DNA from: Lactifluus volemus
Taxonomy: Eukaryota > Basidiomycota > Agaricomycetes > Russulales > Russulaceae
Assembly (NCBI GenBank): GCA_022376515.1
Contig: WTXI01000037.1
Coordinates: 62,001-126,000, forward strand
Direction: 5' to 3'
Length of the DNA stretch: 64,000 bases
The position numbers and the translations under genes were made by a program. Numbering within the stretch: position 1 is the first letter of the stretch; each line of letters opens with the position of its first letter. Shown here one piece after another: positions 11,693-23,803 of this stretch. Below the pieces are notes generated by a model. It did not search any database, had not been told where the DNA came from, and worked only from the letters and a program-made list of their open reading frames with translations.

Positions 11693-12946
11693 TCAACACG
11701 ACCTTCCTCACCACTTCGTCGTCACACTTCTCGCCCCTTACATCCCTAATACTATCAATTTCCCATTTTATGTCTACGCCATAATCCACTCGGGTCTCCA
11801 TGCCAGCATTTCCGCTTCGTGACGAACATCTCCGAGCTCGAGTCCTCGAGTCAGCGTGTTCCCCTTCAATTTATCACGTCAGATTATCTTTCTTCCTTTT
11901 CCTCTTTTATCCTATCCGCAACACACCCACACCCACGTCATCGTCCGTTGCGTTCTCATATGGACTATGATAGTGAGTCGTAATTTGTTCTATCCTTGTG
12001 CTCCTTTTGTTTCTCCCCTTGAGACCGTGACCCTCCTCTTTTTGTGGAACCTCTTTGATGCCAGTGGCTAGCATATCTACCATCTTGAGGAAGTCTAATG
12101 GTGCGCGGAACGAGCAGAATGCCACACGAACAGTGGCATCTTCCTGGAAATGAGCCAAGATGTTTGTGAGTGAGTTGCCTTCTCCGTTTTCCACACTACC
12201 CCTGTGACCGCTTCTCTCAGATTTTCTGTGTCCGCAGTTTACTAGCCTGCCCTACCTGAATGACAAGTTGGTAACTATCATTCCAGCATTTACGCGATTA
12301 CCACCGTCATGGGTCTCGACAACATCAACATGAATGGAACGCTCAGGCTGCACCGGGGATGTACCGCCTCGAGCACGCGAACGACCATTATTTCCCGCGA
12401 GTACTTCAAAATATCCGATCGTGTGTTGACTTATGGACAGAATTACATGTTCATATTCGGGGGAGTACGTACAGCCCTGTCCTTCCACCTATGCCATACG
12501 ACGGCTGTTGGGGGTAACTAGTAATAAGCGCTCTTGAGAACCATCCCTATCGCTGCTCATCGTGGTGGACTTTGCCTTCGATGTTCCTCTTCTCGGGGAC
12601 ATCTTTGATCGTTCGTTGGTACCCTTGTACTTTATACATGATACCTAATGATACTCAGAGTGGATGTTGGCCTCTATCGCTGCCAGACGGGTGACCGTAT
12701 TCTCATTGGCTCAGGGCTGTGGTGCACGTGCATCATGCATGCATCGTGCGACCTCAACAACACAGCCTCTCTGCGGCCCTCAGCTGAACTATCAACGTCT
12801 CTGTCAAAGAAATCTCTTTCTCGCAGGTATGTCCAGAATCCAGATCCCTCAGTGCAATAACAGTCTAAGCTAACTCCGTGCTTGCTAAGTTCGAACTACT
12901 AGGAGTCACACTCGACAGCCCATTAACTATCCCATCTTCTCAACGA

Positions 12947-14474
12947 ATGTTACAACCACCATCCTCTATACATCGTCTGAAGACGATTTTTAAGCAAAGA
13001 AGCCCAGGTACGTCTCAGGATCAGGGCTGCCGCTGAAGCAATCACTCACTTGGATCGAGTAGACCCGAATACGTTCCCACGCATTACAATCGGATCCCTC
13101 CCTGACAATGTCCTCCTCGACATCTTCGACTTCTGTCAAATGCCTGTAGACGAGTCCCCTCGATGGTGGCATGCGCTGGTGCACGTATGCGGAAGGTGGA
13201 GATTCATTGTGTTTGAATCACCGATTCGTCTTGATTTGCAACTTGAATGCCACGCGAATACACCTGTGAAGAAGACGCTAGAGGTCTGGCCACGCGGGCT
13301 TCCTATCGTCATAAACGATTTCAGATTGCAACTCCCTCTGAGTGGAGCTAACATTATTGCCGCACTCGAGCATCACGATCGCGTATCCGAAATCTATCTC
13401 AAAATAACAAGTACTCTATTGAAGCCACTCAACAAAGTGATGAGGAAGCCGTATCCGGTTTTGACACATCTTCTCCTTAAACATATTTCAAATTCGAAGT
13501 CGGCACCGGTGCTTCGCGATACCTTTTTGGGTGGATCTGCTCCGCGTCTAAGGCATCTCACCTTGGGTGCTATTCCATTTCCGGCACTACCAAAATTGCT
13601 TCCATTTTGCCATGATCTTGTCGATGTTCGACTGTGGGAGATACCCAATACCGGTTACTTTTCGCCCGAAGCTATGGCCACAGCCTTATCTGCGTTGACC
13701 AAGCTTAAAGTCGTTCGCATTGGATTCGAATCCCCAGCTTCTCGTCCTGATCCAGGAAATAGACCACCATCTTCATTGACACGCCTTGTCCTCCCCGCTC
13801 TCACAAATATGTGGTTCCGCGGTGCTAGCGAGTACTTTGAGGATCTCGTGGCTCGGGTCGACACTCCTGCTATTATCCTCGTCGAGACATGGTTCTTCAA
13901 TCAGCTCGATTTTGACATTCCACATTTCCTGCAGTTTATCAGTCGCACACAAACCCCCGGGTCCTTCGAGGAAGCGAAGCTGTACTTTGCCCGTAAAAAC
14001 GCCTACATCCGCTTTGGTCATCGTGATCCACCGGGGGGGAAGGAATTTCGGATCGCTCTGTCTATCACGATATCGTGTCATGCGTTGGATTGGCAAGTTG
14101 CGTGTCTAGCTCAAATATTGGGCAAGATTTCGCCTTTCTTATCCAATGTAGAACGGCTTCTCATCTCTACTAGTCACTTTCAAAACGTAGTGTTTTCAGA
14201 TTGGAAAGACTACGTGGATAACCCCCAATGGCTGGAGATCTTTCATGCATTTTCGGCTTTGCAGCACATGCATATACCGCACAGACTGGGTGGGATTATT
14301 ACATCTGCGCTGCAAGAGCTCATTGGGGAAAGGGTCATGGACGCGTTGCCGATGCTACGCCATCTCTACCTTCCACCCCCCTCTGAGTCCACGCAGCAGG
14401 CTATACAGCCATTCATTTCCTCACGCCAGCGTTCCAATCACCCTGTCACTGTCCATCTCACAGAAATGGACTGA
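12947..14474 (+). CDS. F-box/LRR-like protein, array copy D
   Basis: Likely SCF substrate adaptor. Exon 1 is 12947-13007 (MLQPPSSIHRLKTIFKQRSP), the intron is 13008-13062 and exon 2 is 13063-14474, giving 490 aa. The F-box-like motif (SLPDNVLLDIFDFCQMP) is followed by WWHALVHVCGRWRFIVF, with G in place of the usual R before RW. The LRR-like framework is intact, with PRLRHLTLGAIPFPALP and strand YFARKNAYIRFGHR. A run of seven G at about 14033-14039 is intact here; the matching run in copy E has lost one base. The leader carries CACGTG at 12725-12730 and a dyad at 11676-11692. Confidence 0.85.
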
Positions 14475-14939
14475 TTGTCAGGTGTCTGGATTATTGTCGA
14501 TGCGTCGTCATCAATGTTCTCCACTTTTCTTTTTGCTAGTACCTGTCTTTATAGCCACCTCCCCACAGCAGCTCTCTGCTCCTTCTTGTATTTTGATGTA
14601 CGATAATCGGGTGGCCCGCACTTTGGTGCCTGAGGCCAGGAGAAATACAGATCAAGGTTGTCTCGTTGCGTGTTATGGAGTGACACCCGTTGAGTCGGGC
14701 GGAAGGCGTCCACCGCCGGCGCACATGGCCATGTAATATTGAAGTCATTCACGAGAAATTTAGCTGCTCCTCTACAAAACACTACAGACATTTCGCCGGG
14801 ACACAAAAGTCTATTTAAGACCGGAACAAGACGGAACGTGGAGGTGAGAGGTGGGCGAGGAAGAGGAGAAAGTAACTGAGGCCCATATTGCTCGCCTTAC
14901 CACAAAACACTCCAACTGTAAGATTTAATGCTCGTTATC

Positions 14940-15230
14940 TCACCAAATTTGATGTGACATGGCCGCCTGTCCTGCACGAGCACAAAGCCAGATTTCTCCT
15001 TCGGTAGCTTCGGGATCGCCCCGCTTAATCAATTGTCTGGGAGTGCGCATAGCCTGCATCGCGATGTATTGATGCGGTGGCCAAGCGTTCGGTGCATGTC
15101 CCATTGCAGCCCATAATCGATGAAGGTCACTTGGACGCGCGCGCGGAAGGATCCCCAGAGGTTAGGGCCAAAATACTGGAATTGAGTATCGGAACTGTTT
15201 GTGGCGGAGCTTCGACGGACACGCAAAAAA
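14940..15230 (-). pseudogene. decayed minus-strand companion ORF, unit D (internally deleted)
   Basis: Open from about 15226 to 15029 on the minus strand. NSSDTQFQYFGPNLWGSFR is followed by ARVQVTFIDYGLQWDM and GHRINTSRCRLCALPDN. An internal deletion has fused two blocks that are about 350 bp apart in other units. It shows the two blocks in one frame but does not prove the original gene. Confidence 0.4.
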
Positions 15231-15399
15231 AGAGCAGACCATCAAAACTCCGAGTGGTCAGAATGCTCGACTGATCGTGACAGAAATGCGAGTACCTCTC
15301 CCCAGACTACCCCGCATGCCACAGGCTGCTAGAGAAATTATATACTGCAAAGAGAGGGTATTCCTAATGATGATGAGGAGCCTGCAGCAAACCTGAGGT

Positions 15400-15830
15400 A
15401 CTTGATATCAGCAAATGAGTCGAGGGGACAACTGTCGCCTGTTATTTACCCTCTGGCAGGCCAAGAGCACCTTGTGATCTCCTTCAATCATGATTTCGAC
15501 TGCATCACCGTGACACAAACCTCCTGTGATATCATTGTATTGCAGAGCGAAATTCGGCGTAGCGTTATCGTCAAGGTAGTTATACTGAAGTACGACAATA
15601 TTTCGATAGGCAAGAAAGGGGGGCCAGACCTCCAATTTTTCCTCAGTTGCAGCACCAAGTGGCATACGTGTGCCAACCTATCGGCTATACCACTTCCCCA
15701 ATCCCGCTCCGAGTCAAGAGTACAGTCGATGTCTAGGAGGACATTATCTGGGAGAGGATGTATGGTAATAAGTCGTAAAATATGATTTGCGCCATACAGT
15801 AAGTCATCATCGTGAGCACAGCGCATAACA
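15400..15830 (-). pseudogene. F-box-like relic of a different subfamily
   Basis: Minus-strand reading from 15826 gives LITIHPLPDNVLLDIDCT, then ADRLAHVCH, matching the F-box motif of the array but with the RRWRYIVF part missing. The second frame gives EEKLEVWPPFL and NFALQYNDI, comparable to LDVWPRxxPI and NIIAALEHHDR. It ends EGDHKVLLACQRVNNRRQL; that tail recurs on the + strand at 48150-48230. It is frameshifted and internally deleted, so non-functional. Confidence 0.6.
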
Positions 15831-17111
15831 CCCCTCGTCCTCGAACTGAGCTCTATCCCTTCTGGTGAAGTACCACGCGCCTTCCCATATTGTGAGACTT
15901 AGAAGGTAGATCCCTTGGATCGGAAAGGTGCTAGAAGGTGAATCTTGATCGGGTACTTGGTGATAGTTGGTAGTTGACCTTTCCGAGTTGAGCGCTCCTG
16001 ATTAGGTATTCACGAAGTTCTAGATAAGACAGATGGGAAGGCATTTGGCGTACTTGCGAGTCCTCGTCGAAGGATGTGGTAACGAAGAGGGGAGCAACAA
16101 GTGTTGTTAATACGGCAAATATGGGGAACGGAGTCCATAGTTTGTGATGTTTTTCTGCATGCGTGAATGTCGGGATGGGGGAGCGTTCTTGAGGGTGTTT
16201 CAGATCCAGAGCCCATATACGCCCTCTTTAATAGAACACACCTGATTCCATTGTAAATGCCAAAGAGCCGTGTGCTTGGATGAACATAAGTTGCATGGTA
16301 GGAGTGATGCACGGAATGTGATGTTTGGATGTGTGAGAGTGAATGACGCTGAAATGACGGAGACTACTCGGATAAGGGAGTCATCATTTGCGTCTGGTGG
16401 GGGCGGGACCCAGACGATGAAAGGAAGAGGGGGTGCGGTGAGCGTAATTGTTGAGGGGATAGGATTAAAAATCGTCGCTTTTGCATCGAGGGTGAGATTT
16501 TGAGCACCCAGATGAGACGGAAAATTGAGTGAGGTGGACTAGGTCAGAGATGAATGGTAGGGGTGGACCGTCGCCTGGAGCAACTAGGCTGGGCAGGACA
16601 GGGACTAGAAGACTGTCAGGGTTGTTGAGGAATGAGGGTTAAAGGGAGAATGTAAACGTGCTCTTCATACGGAGTCCGACCGCAAGATTTGACCGATCAG
16701 TGCTAAGTAAACTTCGCCAGGTGGCACCGTGGCACCGAGCAATGGGCCGCCTTGAAGTTTAGCTCGAAAAATTCAGGCCTGAGCGACGACATAGCCCTGT
16801 CGTTAGCTTTCGCATGCAAAGTTGAGCCAAGTAGATAGATTGTGTGAAGGATGGACATGCACGGGTGGAGAAAATGGAGTCAACCACGAGGAATCGTCCG
16901 GAGGATTTTCGGTGAGAGGAATCTAGATCGGAAAAGTAGAAGCTAAATGCGTGGGGAGTCATCAAGGGAAGTAATGTTTGATAGAGGAGAGGGCGATAGA
17001 AACGACATCAACATTTCGAGGCGCACCCGCGCGTGGTGCAACAGTGTAATGTACAAGTTGAAGGGCTTTCGATGAAATAACGCGCCCGAGATTTCCTCGC
17101 TTGTCCGAGGT

Positions 17112-17128
17112 GTGGGAACAATTCCCAC
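17112..17128. promoter_or_regulatory. conserved dyad, unit E
   Basis: GTGGGAA CAA TTCCCAC. It stands at the exact point where array sequence resumes after the 2-kb unique stretch. Confidence 0.5.
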
Positions 17129-18453
17129 TCAACACGACCGTACTCACCATTTGGTCGTCACACCTCTCGCCCCTTGCTTCCCTAATACAATCACCTATGC
17201 CACCTGGTCAAAATTTCCCATTTTATGTCAACGTCACTTGAGTATCCATGCCAGCATTTCCGCTTCGTGACGAACATCTCCGAGCTCGAGTCCTCGAGTC
17301 AGCGTGTTCCCCTTCAATTTATCAGGTCAGATGTTCTCCTCTGTCTTTCTGCCTTTTCCTCTTTGATCCTATCCGCAACACACCCACACACACGTGGTCG
17401 TCCATTGCGATCTCATACGGACTATGATAGTGAGTCGTAATTCGTTTTATCTTGTGCTCCTTTCATTTCTCCCCTTGAGACCGTGACCCTCCCCTTTTGT
17501 GGAACCTCTTTGATGCCATATCTACCATGCCCCGAGGAGCGAAGTCTAATGGTACTCGAAACGCGCAGAATGCCATACGAACAGTGGCAGCTTCTTGGAA
17601 ATGAGCCAAGACGTTTGTGAGTGAGCTGCCTTCTCCGTACTCCACACTACCGCTGTGACCGCTTCTCTCAGTTTTCTTGTGTCAGCGGTGTATACGGTAA
17701 ACCATTAGCCCGCCTGACCTGAATGACAAATCTGTGATGACCATTCCAGCACTTACCCAACTACCACCGACATGCGTCTCGACAGTATGAACAAGAATCG
17801 ACCGCTCAAGCTGCACTGGGGATGTACCGCCTCAAGCTCGCGAACGACCACGATTTCCCGCGGGTCCAAGTCACCGAGTACTTCAAAATATTTGATTGTG
17901 TGTCGACTTGTGGACAGAATTACATGTTCATATTCGGGAGAGTACGTACAGCCCTGTCCCTCCACCTATGCCATAACGATGGCTGTTGGGCGTAACTAAT
18001 AAGCGCTCTCGAGAATTATCCCTATTGCTGCTCATCGCGGTGGACTTTACCTTCGATGTTCTCGGGGACATCTTTATATCGTTCGTTAGTATACTTGTAC
18101 TTTATACATGATACTAATGATACTCAGAGTGGATGTTGGCCTCTATCGCTGCCAGATGGGTGACCGTATTCTCATGGGCTCAGGGCTGTGGTGCACATGC
18201 ATCATGTGCCAGTGACATGCATGCATCGTACGGCCTCAACCACACAGCCTCTCTGCACCCCTCAGGTGAACTATCAACGTCTCTGTCGAAGAGTTCTCTT
18301 TCTCGCAGGTACGTCCATAGATCCCTCACTGCAGGAGCAGTCTAAGCTAATTCCGTGCTTGCTTAGTTGAATTTCAAACTACTAGCAGTCACAGTCGACA
18401 GCCCATTAACTATCCATCTTCTCAACGAATAGGAGTTACTAGTATCGTCCTCT

Positions 18454-19956
18454 ATGCGTCAACGGAAGGTGGTTTCTAATCAAAGAGGCCCAGGTACGTC
18501 TCAGGATCATGGGCTGCCGCTGAAGCAATCACCCACTTGGATCGAGTAGGCCTCATTTCTTTCCCACGCATTACAATCGGATCCCTCCCTGACAACGTCC
18601 TCCTGGACATCTTCGACATCTGTCAAATGCCTTGGCACTACTCCCCTCGATGGTGGCATCCACTGGTGCATGTATGTCGAAGGTGGAGATACATCCTGTT
18701 TGATTCACCGCTTCGTCTTCATTTGCGACTTCAATGCAATGCGAATACACCCGTGAAGAAGACGCTACATGTCTGGCCATGCCCCTTTCCTATCGTCATA
18801 CAGGAATCGAGATCGCAACTCCCTCTGAATGGAGCTAACATTATTGCCGCACTCAAGCATCACGATCGCGTGTCCCAAATATATCTCGAAATAACAAATA
18901 CTCTATTGAAGCGACTCGACAAAGTGATGAAGAAGCCATATCCAGTTTTGACATATCTTCGCCTTCATATTTCAAATTCGAAGTCGGCACCGGTGCTTCG
19001 CGATACCTTTTTGGGTGGATCTGCCCCGCGTCTAGAAACTCTCAGCTTGGGTGGTATTCCATTCCCGGCACTACCAAAATTTCTTCCAATTTGCCACGAT
19101 CTTGGCTATATTTACCTCACGAATATTCCCAATACCGGTTACATTTCGCCCGAAGCTATGGCCACAGCCCTATCCGCGTTGACCAAGCTTAAAGTCGTTC
19201 ACATTGGATTCGAATCCCCAGCTTCTCGTCCTGATCCAGCAAATGGACCTCCTTCTTCATTCACACGCGTTGTCCTCCCCGCTCTCACCCATTTGGGTTG
19301 GAAGGCGCTTGCGAGTACTTTGAGGATCTTGTGGCTCGGATCGACACTCCTGCTATCATTTGCGTCACCACAATATTCTTCAATCAGCTCGATTTTGACA
19401 TTCCACATTTCCTCCAGTTTATTAGTCGCACGCAAATCCCCGGGTTCTTAGAGGAAGCGAAGCTGTACTTTGCTCGTAAAAACGCCTACATCCGCTTTGG
19501 TCATCGTGATCCACCGGGGGGAAGGAATTTCGGATCGCTCTGTCTATCACGATATCGTGTCATGCGTTGGATTGGCAAGTTGCGTGTCTAGCTCAAATAT
19601 TGGGCAAGATTTCGCCTTTCTTATCCAATGTACAACGGATTCTCATCTCTACTAGTCCCTTTGAAAACGTAGTGTTTTCAGATTGGAAAGACTACGTGGA
19701 TAACCAGCAATGGCTGGAGATCTTTCATGCATTCTCGGCCTTGCAGCACATGCATATACCGCCCAGACTGGGTGAGATTATTGCATCTGCGCTGCAAGAG
19801 CTCATTGGGGAAAGGGTCATGGACGCGTTGCCGATGCTACGCCATCTCTACCTTCCACCCCCCTCTGAATCCACGCAGCAGGCTATAGAGCCATTCGTTT
19901 CCTCACGCCAGCGTTCCAATTTCCCTGTCACTGTCCATCTCACAAGAATGGACTGA
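18454..19956 (+). pseudogene. F-box/LRR-like gene with two frameshifts, copy E
   Basis: Exon 1 is 18454-18493 (MRQRKVVSNQRGP) and the intron 18494-18549 is normal, so the front of the gene matches its paralogs. The second exon is broken twice. One base is missing at about 19290-19315, between LPALTHL and the EYFEDLVARIDTP block (B has one more base over the same interval). A second base is missing in the G run at 19516-19521 (six G against seven in copy D). Both are one-base losses, so the downstream part to HLTRMD at 19956 is in a third frame. As read, translation stops at 19451 after a false tail. Either it is a recent pseudogene, since the rest is well conserved, or the two bases are sequencing errors. 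Confidence 0.75.
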
Positions 19957-22310
19957 TTGTCAGATTATTGTCGATGCGTCGCCAACAATGTTCTCCACTT
20001 CTCTTTTTGCTAGTACCTGTCTTTATAGCCGTTCCTCGCCCCTCCCTGTGATTACCACCTCCCCACAGCAGCTCTCTGCTCTTTCTTGTATTTTGATGTA
20101 CGATAATCGCGCGGCCCTTTGGTGCCTCAGGCCAGGAGAAATACAGATCAAGGTTGTCATTGCGTGTTATGGACTGACACCCGAGGGGAGTCGGGCGGAA
20201 GGCGTCCACCGCTCGCACACATGACCATGTAATATTCGGTTGACCACAGCAAACTAAGAAAAGTCTATTCAAGACACGAAAACGATGGAACGTAGAGGTA
20301 GCAAGTGGTTGAGGAGGAGAAAGTAGCGAACTGAGTCCCATATCGCTCGCCCTACCACAACTGAAACACTCCAACTCTGAGATTTAATGCTCATTATCTC
20401 ACCAAATTGACGCGACATGGCCGCCCGTCCTGCACGAGTGCAAAGCCAGATTTCCCCTTCGGCAGCTGCGGGATCGCCCCACTTAATCCATTTGTCCGGG
20501 AGAGTGCGCAGAGCCTACATCGCGATGTATTGATGCGGTGGCCAAGTGTTCGGAGCATGCCCCATTGCAGCCCATAATCGATGAAGGTCGTTTGGTAGGT
20601 GCCATTGTAGCATCGAAATGCCATGTTTCCGCTAGAGAAGAAGCACAAAAGTGTTGGTCGAGGGGGGGATGAGCTCATCGAGGTCCAGTAACACAATGCA
20701 TTCCATGACTTACATCACAACGTCGGCCGGTCCACGACTCGGAAATGAATAACCACTCTACTTTTCCTTGGCTTAACTTGCTCGGGTTGGAGGAATCAAG
20801 CGCCTCCAGCTTTTTCAACCCAATTCATGAGAAAATGACCAGGTGACATACGACAAAACTGTACGATCTCAGAGTCAGAAGTCAACTTGCAACCAGTCGT
20901 ATTCCATGCGACTGTAACTTAGCATAGCGTGGGATAGCTCGAGTCTGCTCGACCATGGTGGGATGCTGCTCAGCCGGAATTGATTAACTCACTTGGACGC
21001 ACGCGCGGAAGGACCCCCAGAGAGGCAAAATTCTGGCTTGTCCGACTACTCAACACGACGACCTTCCTCACCACTTGGTCGTCACACCTCTCGCCCCTGC
21101 TTCCCTAATACAATCACCTGTCACCTGGTACAAATTTCCCACTTTATGTCTACATCATAATCCACTTGGGTGTCCGTAGCAGTTTGGCTTGGTGACGAAG
21201 CATCTCCGGGTCCTCCAGTCCTTCAAGTTATCAGGTCAGATCTCCTCTGTCTTTCTTCCTTTCACCCCAACCCATGTCGTCGTCCGTGCGATCCCATATG
21301 GGCTATGACAGTAAGTCGTGATCCGCTCTATACTTGTGCGCCTTCTTTTATTTCTCCCCCCGAGACCGAGACCCTCCTCCTCGAGCGAAGTCTAATTGAG
21401 CCCGGAACGAGCAGATTGCCACGCAAACAGTGGCATCTTCCTGGAAATAAGCTACGATATTTGTGAGTGAGTCGTCTTCTCTGCTCCACACTACCTCTGC
21501 GACCGCTTCTCTCAGATTTCCTGTGTCCGCGGTGTACAACGGTAGACTATGAGCCGGCCTGACCTGAAAATTTCGTAACAATCATCCCAGCACTTACGAG
21601 ACCACCACTGTCATGCATCTCCATAACATCGGTAAGGATTGGGTGATCATGCTGCACTGGGGGTGTGCCGCCTCGAGTACGCGAGCGACCTGTATTTCCC
21701 GCGAGTCCAAGTCAGCAGGTAATTCAGATTATGTATCGACTTGTGGACAAAATTGCATGTTACTATTCGGGAGAGTATGTACAGCCCTGTCCCTCCACCT
21801 ATACCACAAAGATGGCCGTTGAGCATAACTAATAAGCGCTTGCTTGAGCTATCGCTGCTGATCGCAGTGGACTCTGCCTTCAATGTTCCTCTTATCGTGA
21901 ACACATTTGTATCGTTCGTTACACTTATAAATTATGGATTTTACTTCACGATACTCAAGAGTGGATGTTGACCTTTATCGCCGCCAGAATGGGATGACCG
22001 TGCTCCTTATGGATGCCGCGGTGCACGTGCATCATGTGACCAGTATCAACCGACCGCTGCCCCGCAACACTATCGCAATCACAGCCTCTCTGTGGCTCTC
22101 GACGCCCCTCAGCTGAATTGTCAACTTCTCTGTTGAAGAGTTCTCTTTCACACAGGTACGTCCAGATCCTAATCCCTCGCTGCAATAGCAGTCTAAGCTC
22201 ACTCCGTCCTTGCAAAGTTGAATTTCGAACTATTAACAGTCACACTCGATAGCCCATTAAATATCCGTCTTCTCAACAAATAAGAGCTACTAGGGAAGGG
22301 ACAGGTCATT
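19957..22310. other. spacer E-F
   Basis: 3' UTR of E, minus-strand relic (about 20390-21030) and the promoter of F. The region equivalent to the dyad is deleted (TTGTCCGACTACTCAACACG at about 21037). CACGTG is at 22024-22029 and CATGTG at 22033-22038. No further gene. Confidence 0.5.
20390..21030 (-). pseudogene. decayed minus-strand companion ORF, unit E
   Basis: On the minus strand 20696-20394 is open and reads FRCYNGTYQTTFIDYGLQWG, then MLRTLGHRINTSRCRLCAL and LPKGKSGFALVQDGRP. The upstream half (20950-20750) has lost its frame. Homologous to the relics in units B, C, D, G, H, J and K. Confidence 0.4.
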
Positions 22311-23803
22311 ATGCATCATTGGACGGCGCGTAGTATTAATCAAAAACGACCGGGTACGTCTCATGACCATAAGCCGCCACTGAAGCAATCACTCAGTTGG
22401 ATCGAGTAGGCCCGATTTCTTTCCCACGCGTGACAATCGGATCCCTCCCTGACAATGTCCTCCTGGACATCTTCGACATCTGTCAGACGCACTGCCCTCG
22501 AAGGTGGAAAACGTGGTATGCGCTAGAGCACGGATGCCGAAGGTGGCAACCGTGGCATGCGCTGGTGCACGTATGCCGAAGGTGGAGATACATCGTGCTT
22601 GAATCACCGCTTCGTCTTAATTTGCAACTTAAATGCACTGGAACCACACCTGTGAAGAGCATGCTAGATGCCTGGCCACGCTGCATCCCTATCGTCATAG
22701 CGGAATCGAGACCGAGACTCCCTCGGAGTGGAGCTAACATTATTGTCGCACTCGAGCATTATGATCGCGTGTCCCTAATCAGTCTCGAAACAACAAGTAC
22801 TGTATTAAAGGGACTCTACAAAGTGATGACGAAGAAGCCATATCCAGTGTTGACACAACTTCGCCTTCATATTTCAAATTCGAAATCGGCACCGGTACTT
22901 CGCGATACCTTTCTTGGTGGATCTGCCCCGCGTCTCGAGTATCTCGACTTGACTGGTATTCCATTTCCGGCACTACCAAAATTTCTTCCATTTTGCCATA
23001 ATCTCTCCGACCTTCTCCTCCAGAAGATACCCAATACCGGCTACTTTTCACCCGAAGCTATGGCCACAGCCTTATCTGCGTTGACTAAGCTTAAATACAT
23101 CAAAATTGAATTCGAATCACCAAATTCTTGTCCTGATCCAAGGATTGGACCTCCCACTTCATTTACACGCGTTGTCCTCCCCGCTCTCACCCGTTTGGAG
23201 TTCCATGGTACTAGCGAGTACTTTGAGGATCTTGTGGCTCGCATCGACACTCCTGCTGTTATTACAGCCGAGACATCATTCTTCGATCAGCTCAATTTTT
23301 CCATTCCACATTTCCTCCAGTTTATCAGTCGCACACAAATCCCCCGGTCCTTGGAGGGAGCGAAGCTGAACTTTGTTGGTACAAGCGTCTACATCCACGT
23401 TGGTCATCGTGATCCACCGGTAGGGAAGGAATTTCGGATGGCTCTGTGTATCTCGTATTGTGTGTTGGATTCGCCAAGTGCTCATCTAGTTCAAATATGC
23501 GGCAAGATTTCGCCTATCTTATACAATGTAGAGCGGCTCTTTGTCGCTACCAGGCCCCCTGGGTATGAGAGTATGACAACGGATCCAGATTGGAAAGACT
23601 ACGTGGATAACCCCAAATGGCTGGAGCTCTTTCACGCAATTTCGGCTTTGCAGAAGCCTATACCGCCCAAAGTGGGTAGGATTATTGCATCTGCGCTGCT
23701 AGAGCTCACTGGGAAAGTGGTCATGGACGCGTTGCCTATGCTACATGTCGCAAAATTCGGAAATGTCATTATAGTATATTATGATGGTGTCCTTGATATA
23801 TAA
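22311..23803 (+). CDS. F-box/LRR-like protein with altered C-terminus, copy F
   Basis: Likely SCF substrate adaptor, nearly identical to copy I. Exon 1 is 22311-22353 (MHHWTARSINQKRP), the intron is 22354-22409 and exon 2 is 22410-23803, giving 478 aa. The branch region reads CTCAG instead of CTCAC. The F-box motif has a 13-residue tandem duplication: RRWKTWYALEHGC followed by RRWQPWHALVHVC (22499-22537 and 22538-22576). The C-terminus departs from the array consensus after ALPML. The normal HLYLPPPSAS..HLTEMD tail is replaced by HVAKFGNVIIVYYDGVLDI, encoded by inserted sequence that continues into a hairpin just after the stop. The protein lacks the last 45 or so residues of the family. Confidence 0.82.

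Larger units (their letters stand above)
10608..12946. other. spacer C-D
   Basis: 3' UTR of C, minus-strand relic (about 10990-11680), dyad at 11676-11692 and the promoter and leader of D with CACGTG at 12725-12730. Nothing else recognised. Confidence 0.5.
14475..18453. other. spacer D-E with about 2 kb of unique sequence
   Basis: After the 3' UTR of D and a shortened minus-strand relic (about 14940-15230) the array is interrupted. 15210-15290 is an inverted relic shared with 48.4 kb and with the window start, and 15400-15830 is a minus-strand F-box relic of another subfamily. 15830-17090 is unique to this spacer and holds no gene I can support. Array sequence resumes at about 17095 with the dyad at 17112-17128. 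Confidence 0.5.
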
